NCBI GenBank assembly: GCA_018780435.1
Contig: JADMJS010000198.1
Coordinates: 1 to 34,865 of the forward strand
Length of the DNA stretch: 34,865 nt
Direction: 5' to 3'
Source: Myxococcales bacterium
GTDB taxonomy: Bacteria > Myxococcota_A > UBA9042 > GCA-2863065
Positions within the stretch are counted from its first letter, which is position 1, and every line of letters starts with the position of its first letter. Of this stretch, positions 26,991 through 33,856 are shown one piece after another. Under the pieces are notes generated by a model. That model was not told where the DNA came from. It saw only the letters and a program-made list of their open reading frames with translations, and did not search any database. A program made the position numbers and the translations under genes.

Positions 26991-28694
26991 TCATCCACCC
27001 GAGCCGAGGAGCAGCGCGACCGCCCTCTCGAGGACGGTGTCGATACCAGCGGCGAGGTCTTTCGGGTCGTACTCCACGACCACGGTCGGGTTCACCGAGC
27101 GGCCCTCGAGCGGCTCTCCCGTGGTCGCGTCGGTGCAGTAGCGTGGGTCGACGGTGAACTGCATTGCCGGTGGGCCAACGACCTCGTAGATGAGGCCCGA
27201 CCGCCCGAACGCGCCCGCGGTGGGCGAACCAACGAGGGGCACCGTGGTCGCCCGAGCGACGGCGAACGCGAAGTGGTCCGTTGCGCTGTAGGCCAGTCCG
27301 TCGATGAGGACGGCGGCGTTCCCGCCGTAGACGAAAGGTCCACCCGGCGTGATCGCGAAACTCTCGCTCAAGGCAGACGAGTACGCCGGCGGCCAGGAGT
27401 CGGGATGCCGATACGCGCAGGTGAACAGCGAGGTTGCAGTTACCCCGGCCATCCCGGCGACGATCTGGAGCGCGATGGACGAGTACCCTCCCCCATTGCC
27501 GCGTACGTCCCAAATGAGCGCAGGTCGGTCTTTCACCTGGTCGAACGCCTCGGCGATCTCGGCCGTGACCTCGGCCAGGTAGGCCTCGTACTCTTCCGTG
27601 TCTGACCACTCTCGTGGCGCACCGGGAGCGAAGGACGCGATTCGAATGACGCCGACCCCGTCCTCGCGGATCCACGAGGCGATGTCGGCCTCCCCGGCCC
27701 GACCAAAGGGGTCGCGGCAGTCGAGCAGCGAGCCCATTGGCTGCGCTTCAGCGGGGACCACGACGCTCCGACTGGCCCCTTGGGCCGAGACGACGTCGAG
27801 CTGCGACGACGGGGGCAGCGTCCCGAAGAACGACGCGGCGGCAGTCTCTCGGCGATAGGCCTCACTCACCGCCCCTCCGCCGCAGACGGGCCGTCGAGCG
27901 GCCGCCTCGAGGAGCGCCGGTCCGCGCAGCGCGTCCAGCCCGACGATCCGATCGCCGGCGACCAGCCCGAGCACGTTGCCGGCACGGGCGTAAGTCACCA
28001 CGACGTCATCGCCGAGAGGGCGACCGCAGACGGCGAAGCGAGACCAACCTTGACGCGGCATGTGCGGTGGAGCGCAGGCGTCGTGATCGACCAGGACGAT
28101 GACCTGGTGACCTTGCCGTGTTGCCAGCGCGAGGTCCCGTGCCGCTTGGAAGAAGGCCTGGTCGGTACCGTCTCCTGCCAGCAGCGAGTCCGCAACGGCG
28201 TCAGCGTCGATGAAGCTGGGCCAGCCCGCCCTGTTCTCCCACGTCGCTCGAATGGTCTCGAGGCTCTTCAGTTGACTACGAGCTCGGTCGTCGAGTGCCC
28301 GGCACGCTCCATCGCGGCAGGTCGCTCCCAACGGGCAGAGCTCAGGTTCACCGAATCGCCCGTCCACACATCGCTCGACCAGACCACCCAGGCAACGCGA
28401 CGCCAGAGGACAACCGTCCTCCCGCTCATTGTCGGGAGCCAAGTCACTCTCGGTGGCGTCGGCCGGCGTTGCGTCTTCAGGCCCCGAACCTCCGACCGAG
28501 TTCGGCGTGCCGCATGAACAGACGACCACCGCGAACGCGACCGCCAGGACGAATTCGATGCGAACCCACGAGCGCGTTCGTCGACGGACTGGTCGAAAGG
28601 CAACGAGCCGATCAGCGCAGCACGAGCGCCTCATCCACCGCCCGATCCGGCTCCGCCAGGGAGAGGCGGGTGTGCTCCTCGAAAGATCCTGCAT
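26991..28694 (-). CDS. S41-family (C-terminal processing peptidase-like) lipoprotein
   Basis: The open frame from 28694 gives 567 residues; an ATG at 28634 is equally plausible, and neither has a strong ribosome site. Either way a basic region and a hydrophobic stretch lead to 'VVVCSCGT', a probable lipoprotein cleavage site. A short Cys-rich segment (CPLASRC...CVDGRFG...CPLGATCRDGAC) follows, common in myxobacterial surface proteins. The C-terminal half is an S41 peptidase domain: 'RPALIWDVRGNGGGYSSIAL' and 'VLIDGLAYSATDHFAFAV', with the Ser of 'YSATD' the likely nucleophile, and 'VGSPTAGAFGRSG'. No PDZ domain is evident. It is cotranscribed with the YheT-like hydrolase. Confidence 0.88.
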   Translation of the reverse strand: MQDLSRSTPASPWRSRIGRWMRRSCCADRLVAFRPVRRRTRSWVRIEFVLAVAFAVVVCSCGTPNSVGGSGPEDATPADATESDLAPDNEREDGCPLASRCLGGLVERCVDGRFGEPELCPLGATCRDGACRALDDRARSQLKSLETIRATWENRAGWPSFIDADAVADSLLAGDGTDQAFFQAARDLALATRQGHQVIVLVDHDACAPPHMPRQGWSRFAVCGRPLGDDVVVTYARAGNVLGLVAGDRIVGLDALRGPALLEAAARRPVCGGGAVSEAYRRETAAASFFGTLPPSSQLDVVSAQGASRSVVVPAEAQPMGSLLDCRDPFGRAGEADIASWIREDGVGVIRIASFAPGAPREWSDTEEYEAYLAEVTAEIAEAFDQVKDRPALIWDVRGNGGGYSSIALQIVAGMAGVTATSLFTCAYRHPDSWPPAYSSALSESFAITPGGPFVYGGNAAVLIDGLAYSATDHFAFAVARATTVPLVGSPTAGAFGRSGLIYEVVGPPAMQFTVDPRYCTDATTGEPLEGRSVNPTVVVEYDPKDLAAGIDTVLERAVALLLGSGG

Positions 28695-28768
28695 GGTCGC
28701 TTCAGTCTAAGCGCTCCAAGCGCGCATAGGAACGCCGACAGGTGCCGCTGACGCCGAGTCCACCTCCC

Positions 28769-28788
28769 CCTGCCGGCGCAGGTGGTTG
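28769..28788 (-). pseudogene. clpB: Possible very short clpB remnant
   Basis: These 20 bases match 33344-33363 of the larger clpB remnant at 19 of 20 positions, and on the minus strand both encode NHLRRQ. It lies just upstream of the first toxin-antitoxin pair and may mark the left edge of the clpB-linked region. The stretch is partly self-complementary and short, so coincidence is possible. Confidence 0.25.
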
Positions 28789-28836
28789 GACAGCGTCACC
28801 TTTACCAGCGTTCTGGTCAGCCTTAGCCTGACGGTC

Positions 28837-29067
28837 ATGGAAACCGTCTCCGTATACGACGCCAAGACCCACCTCTCGCGACTCCTCGATGCGGTCGAGG
28901 CCGGCGAGGAGATCGTCATCACGCGGAACGGTCACCCGGTTGCGCGCCTCGTGCGGGCGCTTCCCATGCCAAAACGCCGTTTTGGGACCTTGCCCACTGT
29001 CGCGATGATTCGGGACGACTTCGACGAGCCCCTGGCTATCGAAGACCTCGATTTCGTCTCTCGCTGA
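28837..29067 (+). CDS. Phd/YefM-type antitoxin
   Basis: This 76-residue protein has the Phd/YefM N-terminal fold: 'VSVYDAKTHLSRLLDAVEAG', 'EEIVITRNGHPVARLV'. These antitoxins dimerise, bind their own promoter through the N-terminus and neutralise the toxin with the C-terminal tail, here 'DDFDEPLAIEDLDFVSR', an acidic segment typical of PIN-blocking tails. I chose the ATG at 28837 because upstream codons are not antitoxin-like. The stop overlaps the toxin start by four bases. It is the first of several small two-gene modules interleaved with clpB fragments. Confidence 0.93.
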   Translation: METVSVYDAKTHLSRLLDAVEAGEEIVITRNGHPVARLVRALPMPKRRFGTLPTVAMIRDDFDEPLAIEDLDFVSR

Positions 29068-29450
29068 AGCTGCTCGTCGACACGCACGTCGCGCTCTGGG
29101 TAGTCTCCGAGCCCGACGCTCTGACCGTGAGCGCGCGCGAGGCGATCGCTGGGGCGGAAGACATACGCCTCATCGTCGTCAGCCCATGGGAGCTCGTGAT
29201 CAAGAGCGCCTTGGGCAAGATCGACCTCCGGCGGCCGATCGAATTCATCGTGAAGGAGCTCGAACGGGAGTGCGGCGCGAAGTCGCTTGCAATCGCGCTG
29301 GCGCACGTCCTCGAGGTCGGTTGCCTGCCGCCGCATCATGGCGACCCCTTCGACCGGCTCCTCATCGCCCTGGCGAGGGTCGAGGGCCTGACCATCGTCA
29401 CGAGCGACCATGGCTTCGCTCAGTACGACGTGCCTCTCGTCAAGGAGTGA
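29064..29450 (+). CDS. PIN-domain ribonuclease toxin with CTG start
   Basis: The family-typical N-terminus (K-L-L-V-D-T-H-V-A-L-W) is encoded only if translation begins at CTG 29064, which overlaps the antitoxin stop (CTGA). No ATG, GTG or TTG is available before the first catalytic Asp. That gives 128 residues. PIN acidic residues are all present: Asp6 (VDTH), Glu in 'SPWELVIKSALGK', Asp in 'GDPFDRLLIA' and Asp in 'TSDHGF'. The toxin should be an Mg-dependent RNase of the VapC-like group acting on tRNA or rRNA. Starting at the internal ATG would remove the active-site Asp. Coupled translation from the antitoxin would explain the weak start. Confidence 0.88.
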   Translation: MKLLVDTHVALWVVSEPDALTVSAREAIAGAEDIRLIVVSPWELVIKSALGKIDLRRPIEFIVKELERECGAKSLAIALAHVLEVGCLPPHHGDPFDRLLIALARVEGLTIVTSDHGFAQYDVPLVKE

Positions 29451-29453
29451 GGA

Positions 29454-29503
29454 CCCTCAAGTATCCTGCTGACGGGCACGCCGGTCCACTGCGCCACGAC
29501 CTG
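29454..29503 (-). pseudogene. clpB: clpB fragment (end of middle domain), copy 1
   Basis: Four bases after the PIN toxin stop, about 50 bp on the minus strand encode QVVAQWTGVPVSRILEG. This matches ClpB just after the middle domain and the equivalent stretch at about 31242-31291 (VVAQWTGVPVSKRLEG). It has no start or further ClpB sequence on either side, so it is a non-functional relic. Confidence 0.8.
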
Positions 29504-29735
29504 GGTTTGGTTCTCCTTCCCGCAACCGGCGAAAAGCCTCATAGTTCCGAGTCGCAAGTCGCGGCCCGGAGGGAAACTTGGATTCGCACCACACCCAACC
29601 GACGCAAGAGGCCTACTCGTCGAGGGATGCGTACCTCCTCGCGGCTTGCGTGCCAACCCGCGAACACAACGCCATCTGGGTTGCCCTGCTGACTTGCGGC
29701 TTCGACGGCAGCCGGGCCCCCACGCTGGGGACAGC
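29504..29735. other. Gene-free spacer, 232 bp
   Basis: Between the clpB relic and the HipA-like gene I see no ClpB homology, no gene and no clear repeat. The frame of the next gene is open from 29646, but those residues do not resemble a kinase N-terminus. It should contain the promoter of the kinase pair. Confidence 0.4.
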
Positions 29736-30446
29736 TTGATCCCGAGAGTCGACAGGGTCTTGCGTCTTGGGCGTGTTCCAGTGCCTCACACGAACGAGGC
29801 AACCTACGCGGTTGACGGGAGTGGTCGCAGGTGGGTAGCCAAACGCGAAGTCGACATGGGATGCGAATCGCTACTGGCCGAGGCCCTGACTTGGCTGCTC
29901 GCACAGCGTATCGGCGCGCCCGTGCCGGACGCAGCCTGGTGTGAGGATGGTAGCGGTCGGTCCTGGCTCTCTGCTTGGGTACCACACGCAAAACACTGGT
30001 CCGTGCAGACGGCAGGGGTGATTCGCAACTCTGCGGAAGCGGCGGCAATACTCGCGCTCGACGCCGTCGTGTGCAACGAGGCCCGCCACGGAGGAAACCT
30101 TCTACTCGTACCCGACGATCGCGGCGGCTCGGTGGTTGTTGCCATCGATGGGGACGAGTCACTGATTGGCCATCCCTCAGAGCTGGCGAAGCGTGGGGTC
30201 GTCCCGCCAGATCCGCGTATCCTAGCGCGAGGCTTCCCGCCGGACGGCTGGCGCGCCGACGCACTCGCGGCAGCCGTGCGCTGCGCCGCCATCTCTCACA
30301 CGGACCTCGCTGCCGACGCCGCAGAGGCCTGCGCCGTCGCCCGCGAACCTGCGGTGGACGCAGTGACTCGACTCATGGTGCAACGCTGCGCGCACGCCCT
30401 GGTCCTCACCGAATCCTACTTGTCACTGGTGGAGTCCCGCTCATGA
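29736..30446 (+). CDS. HipA-like small kinase, putative toxin
   Basis: I chose TTG at 29736 (GGGGA six bases upstream), giving 236 residues. The layout fits the short HipA-like kinases: Lys36 in 'RRWVAKRE' as ATP-binding Lys, Glu in 'LLAEALTWLLAQRIG', catalytic loop 'LDAVVCNEARHGGNLLL' (about residues 108-124) and a metal-binding 'VAIDGDESLIG' near residue 130. The catalytic loop has Asn-Glu-Ala-Arg-His instead of the usual N-x-D-R-H, so activity is uncertain. HipA toxins phosphorylate tRNA synthetases, but short family members are poorly studied. The stop overlaps the start of a 101-residue partner (ATGA). A 46-codon remnant of a second copy lies at 32548-32688. Confidence 0.75.
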   Translation: MIPRVDRVLRLGRVPVPHTNEATYAVDGSGRRWVAKREVDMGCESLLAEALTWLLAQRIGAPVPDAAWCEDGSGRSWLSAWVPHAKHWSVQTAGVIRNSAEAAAILALDAVVCNEARHGGNLLLVPDDRGGSVVVAIDGDESLIGHPSELAKRGVVPPDPRILARGFPPDGWRADALAAAVRCAAISHTDLAADAAEACAVAREPAVDAVTRLMVQRCAHALVLTESYLSLVESRS

Positions 30447-30748
30447 CCCCAATACGATTGGTCTTTTACGTGGTCGACCCCTTTGCCGACGCGCGGCACG
30501 TCATCGCTGCTCTGATCGCCTCTGACACCGGGGTGACGGTCGTCCGCGCTCCCATCCTCGACCTGCCGGTCGCCGCCCGAGCCAACGTGGAGCGCGTTCT
30601 GCGCGAGCTCGACGCCGCCACCACACTGGATCCGCTCCCCTTCGAAGCAGGCGCACAGGTGGTCGGCGGCACGGTACTCTCGGCCCCAGTCTCACCTGCG
30701 GAAGCACCCGAGTGGGTTCGCCTCTCACTACTGCCGCGAGCGGCGTGA
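30443..30748 (+). CDS. 101-residue partner of HipA-like kinase, copy 1
   Basis: This small protein is translationally coupled to the kinase (ATGA). I do not recognise the family. It is a compact alpha/beta-looking sequence ('IRLVFYVVDPFADARHVIAA', 'GVTVVRAPILDLPV', 'RVLRELDAAT') with no membrane segment or Cys. A paralogue identical at 93 of 101 positions occurs at 32685-32990 without an intact kinase. Being the coupled second gene and being kept when the kinase is lost both fit an antitoxin or immunity role, which is inference. A hairpin follows at 30755. Confidence 0.8.
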   Translation: MTPIRLVFYVVDPFADARHVIAALIASDTGVTVVRAPILDLPVAARANVERVLRELDAATTLDPLPFEAGAQVVGGTVLSAPVSPAEAPEWVRLSLLPRAA

Positions 30749-30754
30749 CGGCGC

Positions 30755-30782
30755 CGACTCTACCCAGCGGAGGGTAGAGTCG
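30755..30782. terminator. GTAGAGTC hairpin, copy 1
   Basis: CGACTCTACCC (30755-30765) and GGGTAGAGTCG (30772-30782) form a perfect 11-bp stem around AGCGGA. It lies between the 101-residue gene and the clpB C-terminal fragment on the opposite strand, so it could terminate both. Related hairpins sit at the same place beside the other two clpB 3' ends (about 33001-33040 and 34728-34781). Confidence 0.65.
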
Positions 30783-30790
30783 AGCCCCAC

Positions 30791-30952
30791 TCACCCCGCC
30801 CGAAAGTCGATGGCCCCACCCTTCACGATGACCGTGACCTCGTCGCCCTTCTTCAGGTCGCCGCCCTTCGTTAGTTGGGCGCTGGCTGGGCGCTCCGAGA
30901 GCGGGTCGAGGACGAGTGACGGCATGGAGCGCATGAGCGGGCGAGCGCCAAT
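30791..30952 (-). pseudogene. clpB: clpB 3' end fragment, copy A
   Basis: The minus strand encodes GARPLMRSMPSLVLDPLSE... ending GGAIDFRAG and a TGA at 30791, the C-terminal tail of ClpB. Homology stops just upstream of GARPL, where intact ClpB would continue into its second AAA domain. The next ClpB sequence upstream is the middle domain beyond a 158-bp palindromic element, so the second AAA domain is missing from this copy. Confidence 0.85.
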
Positions 30953-31013
30953 TTGGGGGCGGCGATGTTCAGCAGTTGCTCCTGCCCTCGGTCTCATGGG
31001 GTTCTGGTACTTT

Positions 31014-31171
31014 GGGCTCGGTCAAAAACAGGTACGTCGATTTGCCTCGCGCCGCATCCCCGCCCGGCCCCTTCCAAGTCCTCGAAATACGGGGAGTATG
31101 TCTTCGGACTTGGAAGGGGCTAGGCGGGGCGCGACGCGGTCAACTCTCGCACCTGTTTCTGACCGAGCCCT
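31014..31171. mobile_element. 158-bp imperfect palindrome, MITE-like
   Basis: The ends are inverted repeats of 20 bp with one mismatch: GGGCTCGGTCAAAAACAGGT (31014-31033) and its complement at 31152-31171. Complementarity continues inward with interruptions (TCGCGCC, CCCCGCC, CCCCTTCCAAGTCC), so the whole unit can fold into one long hairpin. There is no gene inside. It sits exactly at the point where the clpB middle domain stops matching. No clear target duplication is visible. It could be a non-autonomous element or a REP-type repeat. Confidence 0.65.
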
Positions 31172-31632
31172 TGGCGCCTGCGCTTGGTTCACGACCCGGT
31201 CTGCGAGCCGCTTCTCCATATCGAGCAGCTTCTTGTTCTCGCCTTCGAGCCTCTTGCTCACCGGCACGCCGGTCCACTGCGCCACCACCTGGGCGATGTC
31301 CTCTTCGGTCACCTCCTCCTTCAGCATGCGCGAGCCCTGCGTCAGGTCCTTCAGCCGGATCTCGCGGCCCTCCTGCTCCTTGAGCAAGGCGGGCAGCTCG
31401 CCGAAGCGCAGACGCGCCGCCTTCTCGAGATCGCCGCGACGCTGCGCGTCTTCGAGGTCGTGGCGCAAGCGCTCGACCTTCTCCTTCACGCCGCGCACTT
31501 CCTGAATGAGCTCGCGCTCATGGCGCCACTGCCCTTCGAGGTGCGTCACCTGCTCGCGCAGCTCCGCGATCTCGCGCTCGAGTTCCACGACGCGGTCTCG
31601 CGAGCGCCAACTGCGATCGCCATCCTGCAGCC
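31172..31632 (-). pseudogene. clpB: clpB middle-domain fragment, copy A
   Basis: The minus strand encodes the ClpB coiled-coil M domain: 'VVELEREIAELREQ', 'GDLEKAARLRFGELPALLKE', then 'VVAQWTGVPVSKRLEGE' and 'MEKRLADRVVNQ'. The long coiled coil identifies ClpB rather than ClpA. The first AAA domain is absent upstream, and downstream the sequence runs into the palindromic element instead of the second AAA domain. A 188-codon frame is open, but it cannot be a working disaggregase. Confidence 0.88.
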
Positions 31633-31701
31633 GTCCTTGTCGACGCCATTCGCCAGGAATACCTGCTAAGATACGCCCGGCTTACTGGAGGTGAGGCACC
31701 T

Positions 31702-31986
31702 ATGGTTCAGCTGAAGGACGCGGTGACGGCAGCGCTTCGATTCGTGTCGGACGTTTTCTCAGAGGAATCGCCGCAGAACTTGCGGCTGGAGGAGGTCGAA
31801 CTCGCAAAGGGCGGCCACGAATGGCGGGTTACGGTTGGATTCGACCGGCAAGTCGAGCGACGCGGTCCGACGGCTGCGGTCCTCCAAACATTGCAGGGCC
31901 CACAGTTTGAGCGGGTGTACAAGGTCGTGCGCGTCGATGCGGGCTCAGGCGAGCCCAAGGCGATCGTGATGCGAGCCGATGCTTGA
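31702..31986 (+). CDS. 94-residue protein paired with PIN protein, putative antitoxin
   Basis: This protein starts at ATG with GGAGGTGAGG upstream. Motifs include 'LKDAVTAALRFVSDVFSEES', 'LRLEEVELAKGGHEWRVTVGF' and 'FERVYKVVRVDAGSGEPKAI', suggesting a small alpha-beta fold with a C-terminal sheet. I recall similar small proteins beside PIN-domain genes, but I cannot name the family. It overlaps the PIN gene by eight bases, the arrangement expected of antitoxin then toxin. No HTH or ribbon-helix-helix is visible, so if it is an antitoxin it is not one of the usual DNA-binding types. Confidence 0.8.
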   Translation: MVQLKDAVTAALRFVSDVFSEESPQNLRLEEVELAKGGHEWRVTVGFDRQVERRGPTAAVLQTLQGPQFERVYKVVRVDAGSGEPKAIVMRADA

Positions 31987-32464
31987 AGAAGTACTGGCTC
32001 GTATCAGAGGCTCGAAGCGTGTTCTTCTGGATACGAACCTACTGCTGGCTGTTCTGGTCGGTCGACTGGATCGGTCGCGTATCGGCCAGAAGCGTGTGAA
32101 GGAATTCCGTGCAGAGGAGCTGGACTTGCTCGAGGCGCTCCTCGCTAAAGCGCCGGCCCTCGTGACCACGACCGGCATACTGACCGAGGTCAGCAATCTT
32201 CTGGGGCATCTGGGAGCTAAGCATGCAGAGGACGGACGCCGTCTCCTTGCCGCCTGGATCGCCGGCGTCGACGAAGCACACCGGGAAAGTCGGCATGTGG
32301 TAGCCGCACCAACGTTTCTCCGATTGGGGTTGACCGACGCCGCGATCATCGAGGCGGCAACCCCAACAGACCTCGTCATGACCGCAGATCTGGCTCTTTA
32401 TCTGGAACTCGAGCGTCTTGGGCGGCGAGTGGTCAACTTCAACCACATTCGCATGCTGGTTTGA
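31979..32464 (+). CDS. PIN-domain protein, putative RNase toxin
   Basis: This 161-residue protein has a PIN fold: first Asp in 'RVLLDTNLLLAVLVG' (about residue 18), Glu in 'TTTGILTEVSNLLG', Asp in 'LGLTDAAIIEAA' and Asp in 'LVMTADLALYLELERLG'. All four acidic positions are kept, so nuclease activity is plausible. It is longer than VapC toxins, with an inserted helical segment (about 35-60). Its ATG overlaps the 94-residue gene. It is a different PIN subfamily from the toxin at 29064-29450. Confidence 0.88.
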   Translation: MLEEVLARIRGSKRVLLDTNLLLAVLVGRLDRSRIGQKRVKEFRAEELDLLEALLAKAPALVTTTGILTEVSNLLGHLGAKHAEDGRRLLAAWIAGVDEAHRESRHVVAAPTFLRLGLTDAAIIEAATPTDLVMTADLALYLELERLGRRVVNFNHIRMLV

Positions 32465-32547
32465 TGCAATCGGCATGAGAAAGCGAGGGCCAAGCGCGGA
32501 GAGCCGAACCTCGGCCCGCGTTACGCGCCAAGGAAGCTGGAGTTCAC

Positions 32548-32688
32548 CTAGCCGACGCCGCAGAGGCCTGCGCCGTTGCTCGCGAGCCCGCCGTGGACCC
32601 CGTGACTCGACTACTGGTGCAACGCTGCTGCGCGCACGCCCCAGTCCTCACCGAATCCTACTTGTCGCTGGTGGATTCACGCTCATGA
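32548..32688 (+). pseudogene. C-terminal remnant of second HipA-like kinase
   Basis: These 46 codons plus stop match the last residues of the kinase at 29736-30446 (ADAAEACAVAREPAVD...VLTESYLSLV), with one inserted codon (CC for C) and a few substitutions. Everything upstream, including all catalytic motifs, is gone. The stop still overlaps the following 101-residue gene by four bases, so that gene lost its natural upstream translation partner. Confidence 0.85.
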
Positions 32689-32990
32689 CCCCAATACGAT
32701 TGATCTTTTACGTCGTCGACCCCTTTGCCGACGTGCGACATATCATAGCTGCTCTGATCGCCTCTGACACCGGGGTGACGGTCGTCCGCGCTCCCATCCC
32801 CGACCTGCCGGTCGCCACCCGAGCCAACGTGGTGCGCGTGCTGCGCGAGCTCGACGCCGCCACCACACTGGATCCGCTGCCATTCGAAGCAGGCGCGCAG
32901 GTGGTCGGCGGCACGGTGCTTTCGGCCCGAGTCTCACCTGCGGAAGCACCCGCGTGGGTTCGCCTGTCACTATTGCCGCGAGCGGCGTGA
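32685..32990 (+). CDS. 101-residue partner protein, copy 2, without intact kinase
   Basis: It is the same length as the copy at 30443-30748. I count 20 nucleotide differences, 12 silent and 8 changing residues (V7I, A17V, V20I, L39P, A45T, E50V, P82R, E90A), with no stop or indel. Silent changes are over-represented given the larger number of non-silent sites, suggesting the protein stayed under selection after duplication. Its kinase partner survives only as a 46-codon remnant. A retained orphan antitoxin or immunity gene is the likeliest reading. A degenerate GTAGAGTC hairpin and a clpB 3' end follow. Confidence 0.8.
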   Translation: MTPIRLIFYVVDPFADVRHIIAALIASDTGVTVVRAPIPDLPVATRANVVRVLRELDAATTLDPLPFEAGAQVVGGTVLSARVSPAEAPAWVRLSLLPRAA

Positions 32991-33000
32991 CGGCGGCGAC

Positions 33001-33040
33001 TATACCCAGGGGAGCGTAGAGTCGAGAGTAGAGTCGAGCC
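33001..33040. terminator. GTAGAGTC hairpin, degenerate copy 2
   Basis: CTATACCC followed by GTAGAGTCGAGAGTAGAGTC repeats the motif of the hairpins at 30755 and 34728, but the left arm has decayed (TATACCC for TCTACCC). It lies between the orphan 101-residue gene and the clpB remnant on the other strand. Confidence 0.5.
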
Positions 33041-33043
33041 GAC

Positions 33044-33856
33044 TCACCCCGCACGAAAGTCGATGGCCCCGCCCTTCACGATGACCGTGACCTCGTCGCC
33101 CTTCCTCAGTTTGCCGCCCTTCGTCGGTAGGCTGACGACTTGGCGCTCCGAGAGCGGTTCGAGGACAAGGCGCTGCATCGTGCGCTTGAGCGGGCGCGCG
33201 CCGCAGTCGGGGTCGTAGCCCTCGTTCGCGAGGAAGGTGCGGGCCTCCACCTGTCGTGCCCCCCCGGAGCGAGAGCGCGATCTCCTGTTCGGCGAGGCCG
33301 CGGCGGATCTTGCTGAACTGGATGTCGACGATGGCCGCCATGTCCTGCCGCCGCAGGTGGTTGAAAACGATGACGTCGTCGATGCGGTTCAGGAGGAAGT
33401 GCTTCTGGACGTCGCCCATGACCTGGAGGCGCACGAGGTTCGGGCCGCTGTCAAAGGGCTCAGAATCGGCGCAGTTGCCGAGCTTCGACGTCATCACGAA
33501 GATCGTGTTCTTGAAGTCGACCGTACGGCCCTTGCTGTCGGTCAGGCGCCCGTCGCCCTTGACCTGGAGGAGCACGTTGAACACGTCGGCGTGGGCCTTC
33601 TCGACCTCGTCGAGCAGGATGACGCTGTACGGTCGGCGACGTACTGCCTCCGTGAGCTGACCGCCCTCGTCGTGGCCGATGTAGCCCGGCGGCGAGCCGA
33701 TGAGGCGGGCCACGGAGTGCTTCTCCATGTACTCGCTCATGTCGAGGCGGATCATCGCCGTGTCGTCGTTGAAGAGGAACGGCGGCAGGGCGCGCACCAG
33801 CTCCGTCTTACCGACGCCCGTGGGGCCCACGAAGAGGAAGGACCTGATCGGCACCA
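33044..33856 (-). pseudogene. clpB: clpB second AAA domain and C-terminus, frameshifted copy B
   Basis: The minus strand begins abruptly at '[16 protein letters not shown]' (Walker A), followed by '[14 protein letters not shown]' (pore loop), '[15 protein letters not shown]' (Walker B) and '[17 protein letters not shown]' (Arg finger region, short of a few residues against ClpB). At a run of seven C on the plus strand (33259-33265) the frame breaks: removing one base joins '[20 protein letters not shown]' to the C-terminus ending GGAIDFRAG at 33044. N-terminal, first AAA and middle domains are missing, so this is a pseudogene even if the homopolymer shift is a sequencing error. Confidence 0.9.
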
